A stretch of 64,000 nt of DNA from Leucobacter salsicius M1-8 (GTDB lineage: Bacteria > Actinomycetota > Actinomycetes > Actinomycetales > Microbacteriaceae). The notes below the pieces were generated by a model, which was not told the DNA's origin, did not search any database, and worked only from the letters and a program-made list of their open reading frames with translations. The translations under genes were made by a program, and so were the position numbers. The stretch is from contig NZ_AOCN01000022.1 in assembly GCF_000350525.1 (NCBI RefSeq), positions 62,001 to 126,000 of the forward strand, read 5' to 3'. Shown one piece after another: positions 1 to 8,364 of this stretch (position 1 is the stretch's first letter; every line of letters begins with the position of its first letter).

Positions 1-27
1 CAGTCCTTCCTTGACCGGTCTCAATCG

Positions 28-45
28 TGCCACACCGGTGTGGCA
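28..45. promoter_or_regulatory. 18-bp perfect palindrome, candidate operator
   Basis: TGCCACACC is followed directly by its exact reverse complement GGTGTGGCA. Such a gap-free dyad is typical of a dimeric regulator site (LacI, GntR or MarR type). It lies 130 bp before the first amidohydrolase and may serve that gene or one left of the window. No function is proven. Confidence 0.5.
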
Positions 46-87
46 TCTGTGGTTGTTGAACCGCTGTGACCAATGATCACGTCTTGG

Positions 88-122
88 CAACGCACTTGTC
101 AACTCGGTTGACAAGTGCGTTG
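88..122. promoter_or_regulatory. Perfect 16-bp inverted repeat upstream of the amidohydrolase-dpp operon
   Basis: Two perfect 16-nt arms (88-103 and 107-122) surround the 3-nt spacer TCG. The right arm contains TTGACA (108-113), a perfect -35 box; a weak -10 candidate TACGCT follows at 132-137 with an 18-bp spacer. The dyad ends 52 bp before the ATG at 175. A repressor bound here would block the promoter. There is no T-run after the stem, so a terminator is unlikely. Confidence 0.6.
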
Positions 123-174
123 CAAACTGGTTACGCTCGGCTCACCGCATTCAAAGAAGATGAGAGGCCCGACA

Positions 175-1836
175 ATGACCGTCGATCTGCTATTTACCGG
201 AGGCGCCGTATTTACGGGCTCTGGCGAACCCCTCACCGGCTATTCCGTCGCTGTAACGGGAGACCGCATCACTGCGCTCGTACCCGATGCCGAGGCAGAA
301 GCCTTGGCCGGTGAGCAGACCCGACGCGTCGAGTTGGAAGGGGCCCTGCTTTCTCCCGGGTTCCAAGACGCCCACGCGCACCCAATCAGCGCAGGCGTTG
401 AACTATTGCAGTGCAACCTCACCGAAACCGAGAGCGCCGAGGAAGCGGTCGCGGCCATCGCGGCCTACGCTGCTGCGAACCCCAACGAGCCCTGGATCCT
501 AGGTGCCGGCTGGTCCATGGACCACTACCCGGGAGGCGCCCCGACGCGGGAGCTCATCGACGCAGTGCTACCCGACCGCCCCGTGTACCTCTCGAGCCGA
601 GATCACCACAGCGGGTGGGCAAACACCGCCGCGATTCGGCTCGCGGGCCTCGACGCCACGACCCCCGATCCCGAAGACGGACGTATCGAGCGCGAAGCCG
701 ATGGCTTCCCCGCCGGAACCTTTCACGAGGGTGCAGGCGACCTGTTTGCTGACGTTCGGCCCGAGACCACGCCCGAACTCGCTTACCGCGGCCTCCTACG
801 CGCGCAGGATGAACTCCTGCCTCTCGGAATTACGGCCTGGCAGGACGCGTGGGTCGGCGACGGCGGCCCCGGCACGGGCGGCCGCGCGGCCTACCTGCGC
901 GCCGTCGAAGAGGGCACACTGAAGGTGCACGTCGTGGGCGCACAGTGGTGGGAACGCGATCGGGGCATCGAACAGCTCGACCGAATCCTTGAACTGCGCG
1001 AAGAGCGCCTCTCAAGCGGTTCGAATGATCGTTTCGAACTCGGCACCGTCAAGATCATGGTCGATGGTGTCGCCGAGAACTACACCGCCTCGATGATCGA
1101 ACCGTACCGCGACGCAGACGGCCACGACACCTGCAATCACGGCATCTCATTTCTCGATCGCGACACCATGTTCGAAGCGGTGAAGCGCCTCGACGCTGCC
1201 GGCATGCAGGTGCACTTCCACGCACTGGGCGACAAAGCGGTGCGCGACGCGCTCGACGCAGTCGAGGCCGCCCGCGCAGCCAATGGCCCGAGCAATGGAC
1301 GGCACCACCTCGCTCACCTGCAGGTCGTCACCGAAGCCGATGCGAAGCGATTCGTCGACGTGGATGCCACGGCGAACCTCCAGGCCCTGTGGGCCACGCA
1401 CGAGGACCAGCTTGACACCCTGACTCTGCCGTTCCTGCAGGAGGGCGCGGTGAACCGCCAGTACCCATTTGGTGACCTCCACGCCGCGGGCACTCGCCTC
1501 GCCGCCGGGAGCGACTGGCCCGTATCGAGTGCGGATCCGCTCGCCGCAATACACATTGCTGTCACCCGGGTCGCGCCGGGCTACGACGCTGAACCGCTTG
1601 GTGGCACCCACCAGCAACTCGACCTCGCCACCGCGTTCGCCGCTTACACCTCGGGTAGTGCGTACGTGAATCACCGGGATCACGACACCGGTCACATTCG
1701 TGAGGGCTACCTCGCCAACCTTGTCGTCGTGGAACCTAACCCCTTCGCTATCCCCTCAGACGAGATCCACCAGGCCCAGGTCACCTCGACCTGGATCGAG
1801 GGGGAGCCCGTCTACACCCGTCCCGAATCCGAATAG
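175..1836 (+). CDS. Amidohydrolase family 3 (YtcJ/NfdA-like) metal-dependent hydrolase
   Basis: The 553-residue protein has the order of a cytoplasmic Amidohydro_3 TIM-barrel enzyme: a beta-sandwich start, the metal motif DAHAH near residue 65, KIMVDG (position of the bridging lysine), HFHALGD, HLAHLQ and the C-terminal metal aspartate in AAGSDWP. Family members hydrolyse N-formyl, N-acyl or cyclic amides; the substrate here is unknown. The ATG at 175 is chosen over an in-frame start at 115 because GAGAGG stands 7 bp before it and homology begins at MTVDLLFTGG. It is followed after 12 bp by the solute-binding gene of an ABC importer, suggesting the importer feeds this enzyme. Two paralogues lie at 28.5 and 48.1 kb. 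Confidence 0.85.
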   Translation: MTVDLLFTGGAVFTGSGEPLTGYSVAVTGDRITALVPDAEAEALAGEQTRRVELEGALLSPGFQDAHAHPISAGVELLQCNLTETESAEEAVAAIAAYAAANPNEPWILGAGWSMDHYPGGAPTRELIDAVLPDRPVYLSSRDHHSGWANTAAIRLAGLDATTPDPEDGRIEREADGFPAGTFHEGAGDLFADVRPETTPELAYRGLLRAQDELLPLGITAWQDAWVGDGGPGTGGRAAYLRAVEEGTLKVHVVGAQWWERDRGIEQLDRILELREERLSSGSNDRFELGTVKIMVDGVAENYTASMIEPYRDADGHDTCNHGISFLDRDTMFEAVKRLDAAGMQVHFHALGDKAVRDALDAVEAARAANGPSNGRHHLAHLQVVTEADAKRFVDVDATANLQALWATHEDQLDTLTLPFLQEGAVNRQYPFGDLHAAGTRLAAGSDWPVSSADPLAAIHIAVTRVAPGYDAEPLGGTHQQLDLATAFAAYTSGSAYVNHRDHDTGHIREGYLANLVVVEPNPFAIPSDEIHQAQVTSTWIEGEPVYTRPESE

Positions 1837-1848
1837 GAGCACACAACA

Positions 1849-3501
1849 ATGTCTGTCTTCACGAAACGCACACTCCGCCGCAGCGGTGTAGCGATCGCCG
1901 CGGGCACTGCCGCCCTCGCGCTCGCGCTCACCGGCTGCTCGGCACAATCTGCCCCCGAGGCGAGTGCACCCTTTGAATGGAAGCTCACTGATCAGACGGC
2001 CGCGCCGTCGGGGGACATCGAATCTATTGACTGGGCGAGCTACGCTGAGCCCTTCTCCCTCGACTACGCCTACGCGTTCGACTACTCGGACAATCAGGTG
2101 CTCGCAAACATGTGTGAGTCGCTGCTGCGCCTCAACCCCGACTTCTCGCTGTCGCCCGGCCTCGCAGAATCGTTTACGAACCCTGAGCCGACGAAGTGGG
2201 TTTATCAGATTCGCGATGGCGTGAAGTTCCATGACGGGACCGTCATGACCGCAGACGATGTGGTCGCCTCGATGAGTCGCCACCTCGACCCCGAGGTTGG
2301 TTCGTCATGGTTCAGCGTGTACCAGAACGTGGCATCGATCGAAAAGACAGGCGACCTTGAGGTCACCGTAACGACGACGATCCCCGACTCGCAGTTCAAC
2401 CTTGGAATGGGCGGGGTCGCGGGTGTGGTCGAGTCAGCCGCAACCCTGACCGAGCTCGGAGCTGATTACGGTAACTCCTCGGGCGGTGTCAACTGCACCG
2501 GTCCGTTCGCATTTGACTCGTGGAAGTCGGGCGAAGCGCTCACGATGAAGCGCTTCGACGAGTACTGGGACAAAGATCTCGCCGCCAAGAGCGATACCTT
2601 CAAGTTCGTCTTCATGACCGACGCCAACGCGCGTATCAATGCCATCAAGGCCGGTGAGGTGGACGGTAGCTGGTTGCTGCCGATGGACGCCGTACGCAGC
2701 ATCGAAGCCGAGGCCCCGGGCGAAGTGTTGTTTGGTCTCAACACGTCGGTGGCCGACCTCATCGTCTCGAACCTGGACGGCCCACTCGGTGACGTGCGTG
2801 TCCGCCAGGCCCTGCTCATGGCAATCGACCGTCAGGGCATTCTTGACGCTGCCTACAGCGGCGTCGGTACCGTCTCTGACGTCCTGACCACCGACGCCGT
2901 GTGGCTCGACGCCGACCCGTCCGCGAAGGAAGCTGCGTTCAACGATATTCAGCAGTACGACTTCGACATCGAAGCCGCGAAGAAGCTCGTGGACGAAGCG
3001 GGTGTTGCCGGTGAAGAAATCACGATCGTCACCGCCCCCATCGGCCAAGAGTTTGCCGTGATCTCCCAGGCTACGGCTGCGGCCGCCAAGGCGATTGGAC
3101 TCGACGCCAAGATCGAGACCGTGACCCCCGCCGCGTACACGACGCTCTTCGCTGACCCGAGCGCACGAGAGGGCTCGGACCTGTTCTTTACGATCTGGTA
3201 CCTGTCGAGCCCCGACCCGCTCGAAATGTACAGCGTGCTGCGCACCGGTGAGTTCAGCAACTACGGAGAGTGGTCAAACCCAGAGTACGACGCACTCATC
3301 ACCGAAGCAGTGTCGACGATGGATCCGATCGAGCGCAGCAAGCTGACCGCTCAGGCGCAGCAGCTCACCAATGAAGAACTTCCCTGGTTGCCGCTGTTCG
3401 AGATTCCGAATGCGGCCTACATGAGCGACCGAGTGACGGGTATGTCGCCCTCGATCAACTTCATGTACTTCCCCTGGGCCGCTCAGCTCGGCGCCCGCTA
3501 A
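1849..3501 (+). CDS. Peptide/nickel-type ABC transporter solute-binding lipoprotein (SBP_bac_5)
   Basis: A 550-residue lipoprotein precursor. The signal peptide ends in the lipobox LTGC near residue 30, so the mature protein is anchored to the outer face of the membrane. The body has the family 5 layout, including DVVASMSRHLDP and the VRQALLMAIDR motif. GGAG straddles the preceding stop codon and gives the ribosome site. It captures the solute for the permeases and ATPase encoded directly downstream; family 5 proteins bind oligopeptides, opines, sugars or amides, so the ligand is open. The neighbouring amidohydrolase suggests an amide-containing substrate. Confidence 0.9.
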   Translation: MSVFTKRTLRRSGVAIAAGTAALALALTGCSAQSAPEASAPFEWKLTDQTAAPSGDIESIDWASYAEPFSLDYAYAFDYSDNQVLANMCESLLRLNPDFSLSPGLAESFTNPEPTKWVYQIRDGVKFHDGTVMTADDVVASMSRHLDPEVGSSWFSVYQNVASIEKTGDLEVTVTTTIPDSQFNLGMGGVAGVVESAATLTELGADYGNSSGGVNCTGPFAFDSWKSGEALTMKRFDEYWDKDLAAKSDTFKFVFMTDANARINAIKAGEVDGSWLLPMDAVRSIEAEAPGEVLFGLNTSVADLIVSNLDGPLGDVRVRQALLMAIDRQGILDAAYSGVGTVSDVLTTDAVWLDADPSAKEAAFNDIQQYDFDIEAAKKLVDEAGVAGEEITIVTAPIGQEFAVISQATAAAAKAIGLDAKIETVTPAAYTTLFADPSAREGSDLFFTIWYLSSPDPLEMYSVLRTGEFSNYGEWSNPEYDALITEAVSTMDPIERSKLTAQAQQLTNEELPWLPLFEIPNAAYMSDRVTGMSPSINFMYFPWAAQLGAR

Positions 3502-3511
3502 CCCCCCCTTT

Positions 3512-3541
3512 GAGGGGCCGGGTAAAGCTGCCCGGCCCCTC
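3512..3541 (+). terminator. Intercistronic hairpin after the solute-binding gene
   Basis: GAGGGGCCGGG and CCCGGCCCCTC form an 11-bp perfect stem with an 8-nt loop, starting 10 bp after the stop codon. There is no T-run, so it is more likely a processing/stability or partial-attenuation structure that keeps the binding-protein message more abundant than the permease message. Confidence 0.6.
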
Positions 3542-3562
3542 GCCTAACTCGGAGATCCGACG

Positions 3563-4519
3563 ATGACATACGCGCGACGCATTGCCTCGAAGCTCGGTGC
3601 GCTCTTTCTCACGCTGTTCCTCGCCTCACTGCTCGTCTTTTTCTCGCGCTTTATCGTTCCCGGTGATCCGGTCCGGTTCTTGCTGCGCGGACGTAAGCCG
3701 AGCGAAGGGGCCGTGGCCGCAGTGAAGGAGCAGTACGGACTCGACCTTCCGCCTTGGGAACAGTACTGGAACTGGATTATGGGCATCTTCCAGGGTGACC
3801 TGGGCCGCTCACTACAGTTTCGCCAGGATGTGGCTACCGTGATCGGTGACAGGCTCCCCGTGACTTTGGGCCTCGTGGTGATGGCCGGACTCATCATCGG
3901 TATTATCGGGCTGGCCTCGGGTGTCATAGCCGCCCTCAACCGCGGCAAGCTCGCGGACCGCGCGATCCTGATCTTCTTGACGATCCTGGGTGCAATTCCC
4001 TCATTCGTTGGCTCGATTGTGCTGATCGCAGTGTTCTCGGTGTCGCTCGGATGGTTCCCCACCTTCGGATCCGGCGACGGATTTTGGGACACGATTTACC
4101 ACCTCTTCCTCCCGTCCCTCGCCCTCGGCATCGTGTTCATCGTGCTCGTGGGCAAGGTGACCCGCTCCTCCATGGTCGAGCAGATCGGCCGGGAGCACGT
4201 CGAGGTCGCGACGAGCCGCGGGCTGCCGCGCGCAACCGTGATTCGCCGCCACGTGTTCCGCAACTCCATTAGCCCCATCGTGACGGTCTCGGGCGTGCTT
4301 GTCGCAGGACTGCTCGTCGCGAGCACCATCGTCGAGGCCGCGTTCGGCATTTCGGGGCTTGGCTCACTGCTCGTGCAGTCGGTCGACCGTCTCGACTTCC
4401 CGGTCGTGCAGGCCATCGTGCTGTTCGTCGTGGCAGCGTTCGTCGTAGTGAACGCGATCATCGACCTCTTCGAACCCTTGATTGACCCACGCGCAGCGGC
4501 AGGAGCTGAAGCACGATGA
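3563..4519 (+). CDS. ABC transporter permease, DppB-like
   Basis: This 318-residue integral membrane protein has about six hydrophobic segments and the binding-protein-dependent permease (BPD_transp_1) domain in its C-terminal two thirds. The EAA-type coupling stretch, HVEVATSRGLPRATVIRRHV, is the loop that contacts the ATPase. N-terminal SKLGALFLTLFLASLLVFF is typical of DppB. Its stop overlaps the next permease start by 4 bp (ATGA), indicating translational coupling. With DppC it forms the channel for the solute delivered by the lipoprotein encoded upstream. Confidence 0.9.
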   Translation: MTYARRIASKLGALFLTLFLASLLVFFSRFIVPGDPVRFLLRGRKPSEGAVAAVKEQYGLDLPPWEQYWNWIMGIFQGDLGRSLQFRQDVATVIGDRLPVTLGLVVMAGLIIGIIGLASGVIAALNRGKLADRAILIFLTILGAIPSFVGSIVLIAVFSVSLGWFPTFGSGDGFWDTIYHLFLPSLALGIVFIVLVGKVTRSSMVEQIGREHVEVATSRGLPRATVIRRHVFRNSISPIVTVSGVLVAGLLVASTIVEAAFGISGLGSLLVQSVDRLDFPVVQAIVLFVVAAFVVVNAIIDLFEPLIDPRAAAGAEAR

Positions 4520-5385
4520 CCTCTCTCACTACTCCCACTACCGCGGTGCGCGTTATGCGCGCCCCCCGCAAACGTCGCTCGAGCGTCCTGTTCACCATCA
4601 GCGTCGGAGTGCTGTTCGTCGTCGTGCTCGCTGCGGCACTCGCGCCGTGGATCGCACCCTACGACCCCGACGAGGTCGACTTTCTCGCCTTCAACGCCGG
4701 CCCCAGCGCCGCGCACTGGCTCGGAACCGACGGCCTCGGCCGTGACCTGCTGAGCCGCATGATCTTTGGCGCTCGCACCGCCCTCCTCGGGCCACTACTC
4801 GTGGTCGCCTCGTCGACCGTCTTTGGCATCCTGCTCGGCCTCCTCGCCGGCTGGCGGGGCGGATGGATCGACGCGATCCTGAGCCGCGTGTTCGACGTGA
4901 TCTTCTCGTTCCCCGCGCTGCTGATCGCCATCATGGCCGTCGCACTGTTTGGCAAGGGCCTCACCGCTCCGATCATCGCCATGAGCCTCGCCTACATCCC
5001 GTACGTGGCTCGTCTCACCCGGTCGCTCGTGGCGGCCGAGAAGACTCGCCCCTATGTTTCGGCCTACCGGGTACAGGGCTTCGGCGGACCGTGGATCGCC
5101 CTGCGCCGGGTACTCCCCAACATCGTGCCCATCGTGGGTGCGCAGTCGACTCTGAACTTCGGGTACGTGCTCGCCGAGCTCGCGGGCCTGTCGTTCCTGG
5201 GACTGGGCGTGCAGGCGCCCGCGTCTGACTGGGGTTCGATGATCAACCAGGCGCAGGCCGGCCTCGTGGGCGGGCATTTCCTCCCCGCCGTCGTGCCTGC
5301 CGTCGCAGTCGTGATCGTCGTGGTCGTCGTCAACATCATCGGTGAAGAACTCTCAGACCGCATTGGCGGAGGTGCATCAGCATGA
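4516..5385 (+). CDS. ABC transporter permease, DppC-like
   Basis: A 289-residue membrane protein of the DppC type: a first transmembrane segment, then LAPWIAPYDPDEVD and the HWLGTDGLGRDLLSRMIFGAR stretch characteristic of DppC/OppC N-termini, then the permease domain with the coupling loop VSAYRVQGFGGPWIALRRVL. It overlaps its neighbours on both sides by 4 bp, so the channel subunits and ATPase are translated as a coupled set. It pairs with the DppB-like subunit to make the transmembrane pore. Confidence 0.9.
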   Translation: MTSLTTPTTAVRVMRAPRKRRSSVLFTISVGVLFVVVLAAALAPWIAPYDPDEVDFLAFNAGPSAAHWLGTDGLGRDLLSRMIFGARTALLGPLLVVASSTVFGILLGLLAGWRGGWIDAILSRVFDVIFSFPALLIAIMAVALFGKGLTAPIIAMSLAYIPYVARLTRSLVAAEKTRPYVSAYRVQGFGGPWIALRRVLPNIVPIVGAQSTLNFGYVLAELAGLSFLGLGVQAPASDWGSMINQAQAGLVGGHFLPAVVPAVAVVIVVVVVNIIGEELSDRIGGGASA

Positions 5386-7025
5386 CCCTGCTCGATATCT
5401 CATCATTTACACTCGACCTGCCCACGGGCAAGCGACTTCTAGACGACATCACCATCAAGGTGGCCGCGGGCGAAACCGTGGGGCTCGTGGGGGAGTCCGG
5501 ATCCGGCAAATCCCTCACGGCCCGCTCCGTGCTCGGCCTGCTGCCCGATCGCGCCGAGGTCGACGGATCGGTACGCATCGCGGGTCAGGAAGTGCTCGGC
5601 GCGAGCAAGAGCGAGCTGCTGGGGATTCGCCGCACGCGCGCGTCGATGATCTTCCAGGATCCCCGCGCGGGCATCAACCCGATGCGCACAATCGGCGACC
5701 ACATGACCGAGTCGCTCAGGCTGTGCATGGGCGTACCGGCGGCGAAGGCCCGCGAGCAGGCCATCGAGCTGCTGCGCGCGGTGCGGCTGCCGCGGCCCGA
5801 GGATCACATGTCGCAGCACCCGCACGAGTTCTCGGGCGGCATGCTGCAGCGCGTCATGATCGCGAGCGCGCTCACGAGCTCGCCTGAGCTGCTCATCTGT
5901 GATGAGCCGACCACCGCGCTCGACGTGACCACCCAGGCCGAGATCATCCAGGTGCTCCAGGAGCAGCGCGAGGCGCGTCAGATGGGCATGCTGTTCATCA
6001 CGCACGACCTGCATCTGGCGGCATCGATCTGTGACCGCGTGTACGTCATGAGCGCGGGCCAGGTCGAGGAAGAGGGCACGGCCAGGCGCATCTTCCTGAG
6101 CCCGTCAACCGACTACACGAAGAAGCTCATTGCGGCCACGCCGAGCATCGACGTGTCGCCCGAGGAAGCCGCGGAGCTTGCGGCTGCTCGAGCAGCGGGC
6201 GGTATTGCGCCCGCTGACGCGCTGGCGGTGAACCCCGACGCGAAGCCCATGGTGTTCGTGAAGGAGCTGTCAAAGACCTATCACCCGCGCGGCCGCGAAT
6301 CCGTCAAGGCCGTGATCGGGGCCGATCTTGTGATCCCGCGCGGTGGTTCGCTCGGGGTCGTGGGCGAATCCGGATCGGGCAAGTCCACGCTCGCCCGCAT
6401 GATCGTGGGGCTCGAGCAGCCCGACGCGGGGGAGATCCTCATCGCGGGCGCCTCGCGAGTCGCTCCGCCCAAGAACCGAGCCGAGCGGATCGCGCGGGCA
6501 CGCAGCGTGCAAATGGTGTTCCAGGATCCGTACCTGTCACTGGACCCGCGCATCGCAGCGGGACGCACCGTCGAGGACGCGCTGCGTCTCCACACGAAGC
6601 TTGATCGCGATGGCGCGCGGCGCCGTGCGATCGAGATGCTGGAAGCAGTTGGGCTGCAGGAGGAGCACGCGCAGGCGCTGCCGCGCACCCTTTCGGGTGG
6701 GCAGCGCCAGCGCGTAGCACTCGCCCGCGCGATCGCGGTGGAGCCTGACCTGCTGGTCATGGACGAGGCGACGAGTGCGCTCGACGTGTCGGTTCAGGCG
6801 CAGGTGCTCGACCTCATCGACCGGGTGCGTGAGGAACGCGGTCCCACTATTCTGTTCATCAGCCATGACCTCGGTGTCGTGCGCCGCGTGTGTGACGAGA
6901 CGGTCGTGATGCGGCGCGGCGAGATCGTCGAAGCGGGGGAGACCGAGTCGCTGCTCGCCAATCCGCAGCACGAGTACACGCGCACGCTGATCGACTCGGT
7001 GCCCAAGCCCGCCTGGGTCGCATAG
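5382..7025 (+). CDS. Fused peptide-type ABC ATPase, two nucleotide-binding domains (DppD-DppF)
   Basis: Two complete ABC ATPases lie in one 547-residue chain. Domain 1 has Walker [10 protein letters not shown] near residue 40, signature SGGMLQR near 150 and Walker [13 protein letters not shown]. Domain 2 has Walker [10 protein letters not shown] near residue 330, signature LSGGQRQR near 435 and Walker [13 protein letters not shown]. Each carries the oligopeptide-type C-terminal extension. The fusion supplies both ATP sites of the importer from one gene. It is the last gene of the operon and is followed by a strong terminator. Confidence 0.92.
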   Translation: MTLLDISSFTLDLPTGKRLLDDITIKVAAGETVGLVGESGSGKSLTARSVLGLLPDRAEVDGSVRIAGQEVLGASKSELLGIRRTRASMIFQDPRAGINPMRTIGDHMTESLRLCMGVPAAKAREQAIELLRAVRLPRPEDHMSQHPHEFSGGMLQRVMIASALTSSPELLICDEPTTALDVTTQAEIIQVLQEQREARQMGMLFITHDLHLAASICDRVYVMSAGQVEEEGTARRIFLSPSTDYTKKLIAATPSIDVSPEEAAELAAARAAGGIAPADALAVNPDAKPMVFVKELSKTYHPRGRESVKAVIGADLVIPRGGSLGVVGESGSGKSTLARMIVGLEQPDAGEILIAGASRVAPPKNRAERIARARSVQMVFQDPYLSLDPRIAAGRTVEDALRLHTKLDRDGARRRAIEMLEAVGLQEEHAQALPRTLSGGQRQRVALARAIAVEPDLLVMDEATSALDVSVQAQVLDLIDRVREERGPTILFISHDLGVVRRVCDETVVMRRGEIVEAGETESLLANPQHEYTRTLIDSVPKPAWVA

Positions 7026-7043
7026 CGGCAACAGAGTTACGCT

Positions 7044-7084
7044 AGAACGCCTCGGAGACCCCCTTCTCCGAGGCGTTCTTTTTT
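7044..7084 (+). terminator. Rho-independent terminator of the amidohydrolase-dpp operon
   Basis: A perfect 14-bp stem (7044-7057 with 7066-7079) and an 8-nt loop run directly into six T residues. It starts 18 bp after the stop of the ATPase gene. Confidence 0.93.
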
Positions 7085-7109
7085 GTGGCAGAACCCTCGC
7101 CCATACACA

Positions 7110-7145
7110 GCAAAATCCCCGGGGTGCGCATGCACCCCGGGGATT
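7110..7145 (-). terminator. Terminator of the leftward hpa operon
   Basis: A perfect 14-bp stem (7114-7127 with 7132-7145) with a 4-nt loop lies 36 bp after the hpaD stop. Read on the minus strand it is followed by TTTTGC. With the rightward terminator at 7044-7084 it insulates the two converging operons. Confidence 0.85.
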
Positions 7146-7181
7146 GATCCGGATCAGAAGCGGCCAGCAGCCGCCCGAGAC

Positions 7182-8324
7182 CTAGAGCGTGTTGCCGAGC
7201 TTGAAGCCCTTCTCGCCGTCTTCGTCACGCGTGTACGAGAAACCGTCGGCACCGATGGTCACGGCCATCTCGGAGTCGTGCTCGCGGGCGATGACGGGCT
7301 GCGGGTTACCGTCGAGGTCGAGCACGAGCGAGCCGTCCGTGTACCAAGAAGGAACGACGGGGTTGCCCCACCAGTCGCGGCGCTGGTTGTCGTGCACGTC
7401 CCAGGTGACGACCGGGTTGTCGGGGTCACCCGTGTAGTAGTCCTGGGTGTAAACCTCGACGCGGTGGCCGTCGGGATCGCGCAGGTACAGGTAGAACGCG
7501 TTCGAGACGCCGTGGCGGCCCGGGCCACGCTCGATGCTGTCGGAGCGGCGCAGTGCCCCCAGCTTGTCGCAGATCGCGAGAATGTTGTGCTTCTCGTGCG
7601 TCGCGAAGCAGACGTGGTGCATGCGCGGGCCGTCGCCGCCCGTCATGGCGGTGTCGTGCACGGTCGGCTTGCGGCGCATCCACGCGGCGTAGACGGTGCC
7701 CTCGTTGTCCTGAATGTCCTCGGTGACGCGGAAGCCCAGGTTCTGCATGTAGCCCACGGCGCGGGGCACATCGGGGGTGATCTGGTTGAAGTGATCGAGA
7801 CGCACGAGCTCGCCGGGGATGTGCAGGTCGTAGCGCCACGACATCCGCTCGGTGTGCTCCGTCTGGTAGAAGAACTCGTACGGGAAGCCGAGCGGGTCGA
7901 TGACGCGCACCGAGTCACCGATGCCCTTTACGAAGCCGTTCGGGTTGCGGCGTACCTCGCAGCCGAGCTCTTCGAAGAAGGCCACGGCCTTGTCGAGGTC
8001 CTCGGGGGTGCGCACACGGTACGAGAACACGGCGACGGCTGCGACCGGCCCCTTGCGCAGCACGAGATTGTGGTGGATGAACTCCTCGGTCGAGCGGAGG
8101 TAGATCGCCTCGTCGTCCTCGGTCGTGACGTACAGGCCGAGCACGTCGACGTAGAACTCACGCGATGCGGCGAGGTCGGTGACGATGAGCTCCATGTACG
8201 CGCAGCGCAGGATGTCGGGCGCCTCAGAGGTGGCCGTGGGGATCGGGTTGGGAGCCGAGATGGGGGCCTCCTTGGTGACCCAGAATCCTGACGACTGCTT
8301 GTCGCTTTCGTTGAGCTTTGACAT
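7182..8324 (-). CDS. hpaD: 3,4-dihydroxyphenylacetate 2,3-dioxygenase (homoprotocatechuate extradiol dioxygenase)
   Basis: It cleaves homoprotocatechuate with O2 to 5-carboxymethyl-2-hydroxymuconate semialdehyde in the cytoplasm. The 380-residue protein has two tandem VOC modules. Metal ligands are His178 (RLDHFNQ), His237 (MHHVCFAT) and Glu290 (HRVEVYTQ); second-sphere Trp215, His223, His271 and Tyr280 match the Brevibacterium fuscum enzyme with a constant offset of 23, so the active site is complete. The metal (Fe or Mn) cannot be told from sequence. The start at 8324 has AGGAAG upstream; a 58-residue in-frame extension is arginine-rich noise. Last gene of the hpa operon, 40 bp after hpaE. 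Confidence 0.95.
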   Translation of the reverse strand: MSKLNESDKQSSGFWVTKEAPISAPNPIPTATSEAPDILRCAYMELIVTDLAASREFYVDVLGLYVTTEDDEAIYLRSTEEFIHHNLVLRKGPVAAVAVFSYRVRTPEDLDKAVAFFEELGCEVRRNPNGFVKGIGDSVRVIDPLGFPYEFFYQTEHTERMSWRYDLHIPGELVRLDHFNQITPDVPRAVGYMQNLGFRVTEDIQDNEGTVYAAWMRRKPTVHDTAMTGGDGPRMHHVCFATHEKHNILAICDKLGALRRSDSIERGPGRHGVSNAFYLYLRDPDGHRVEVYTQDYYTGDPDNPVVTWDVHDNQRRDWWGNPVVPSWYTDGSLVLDLDGNPQPVIAREHDSEMAVTIGADGFSYTRDEDGEKGFKLGNTL

Positions 8325-8364
8325 AATTTCGCTTCCTTGCGTGTGGTGTCGTGTGTCTGTCGAG

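Noticed and set aside
7083-8291. A 402-codon plus-strand frame opposite hpaD
   Set aside because: It covers both terminators and runs antisense to a well-supported dioxygenase; no recognisable domain.
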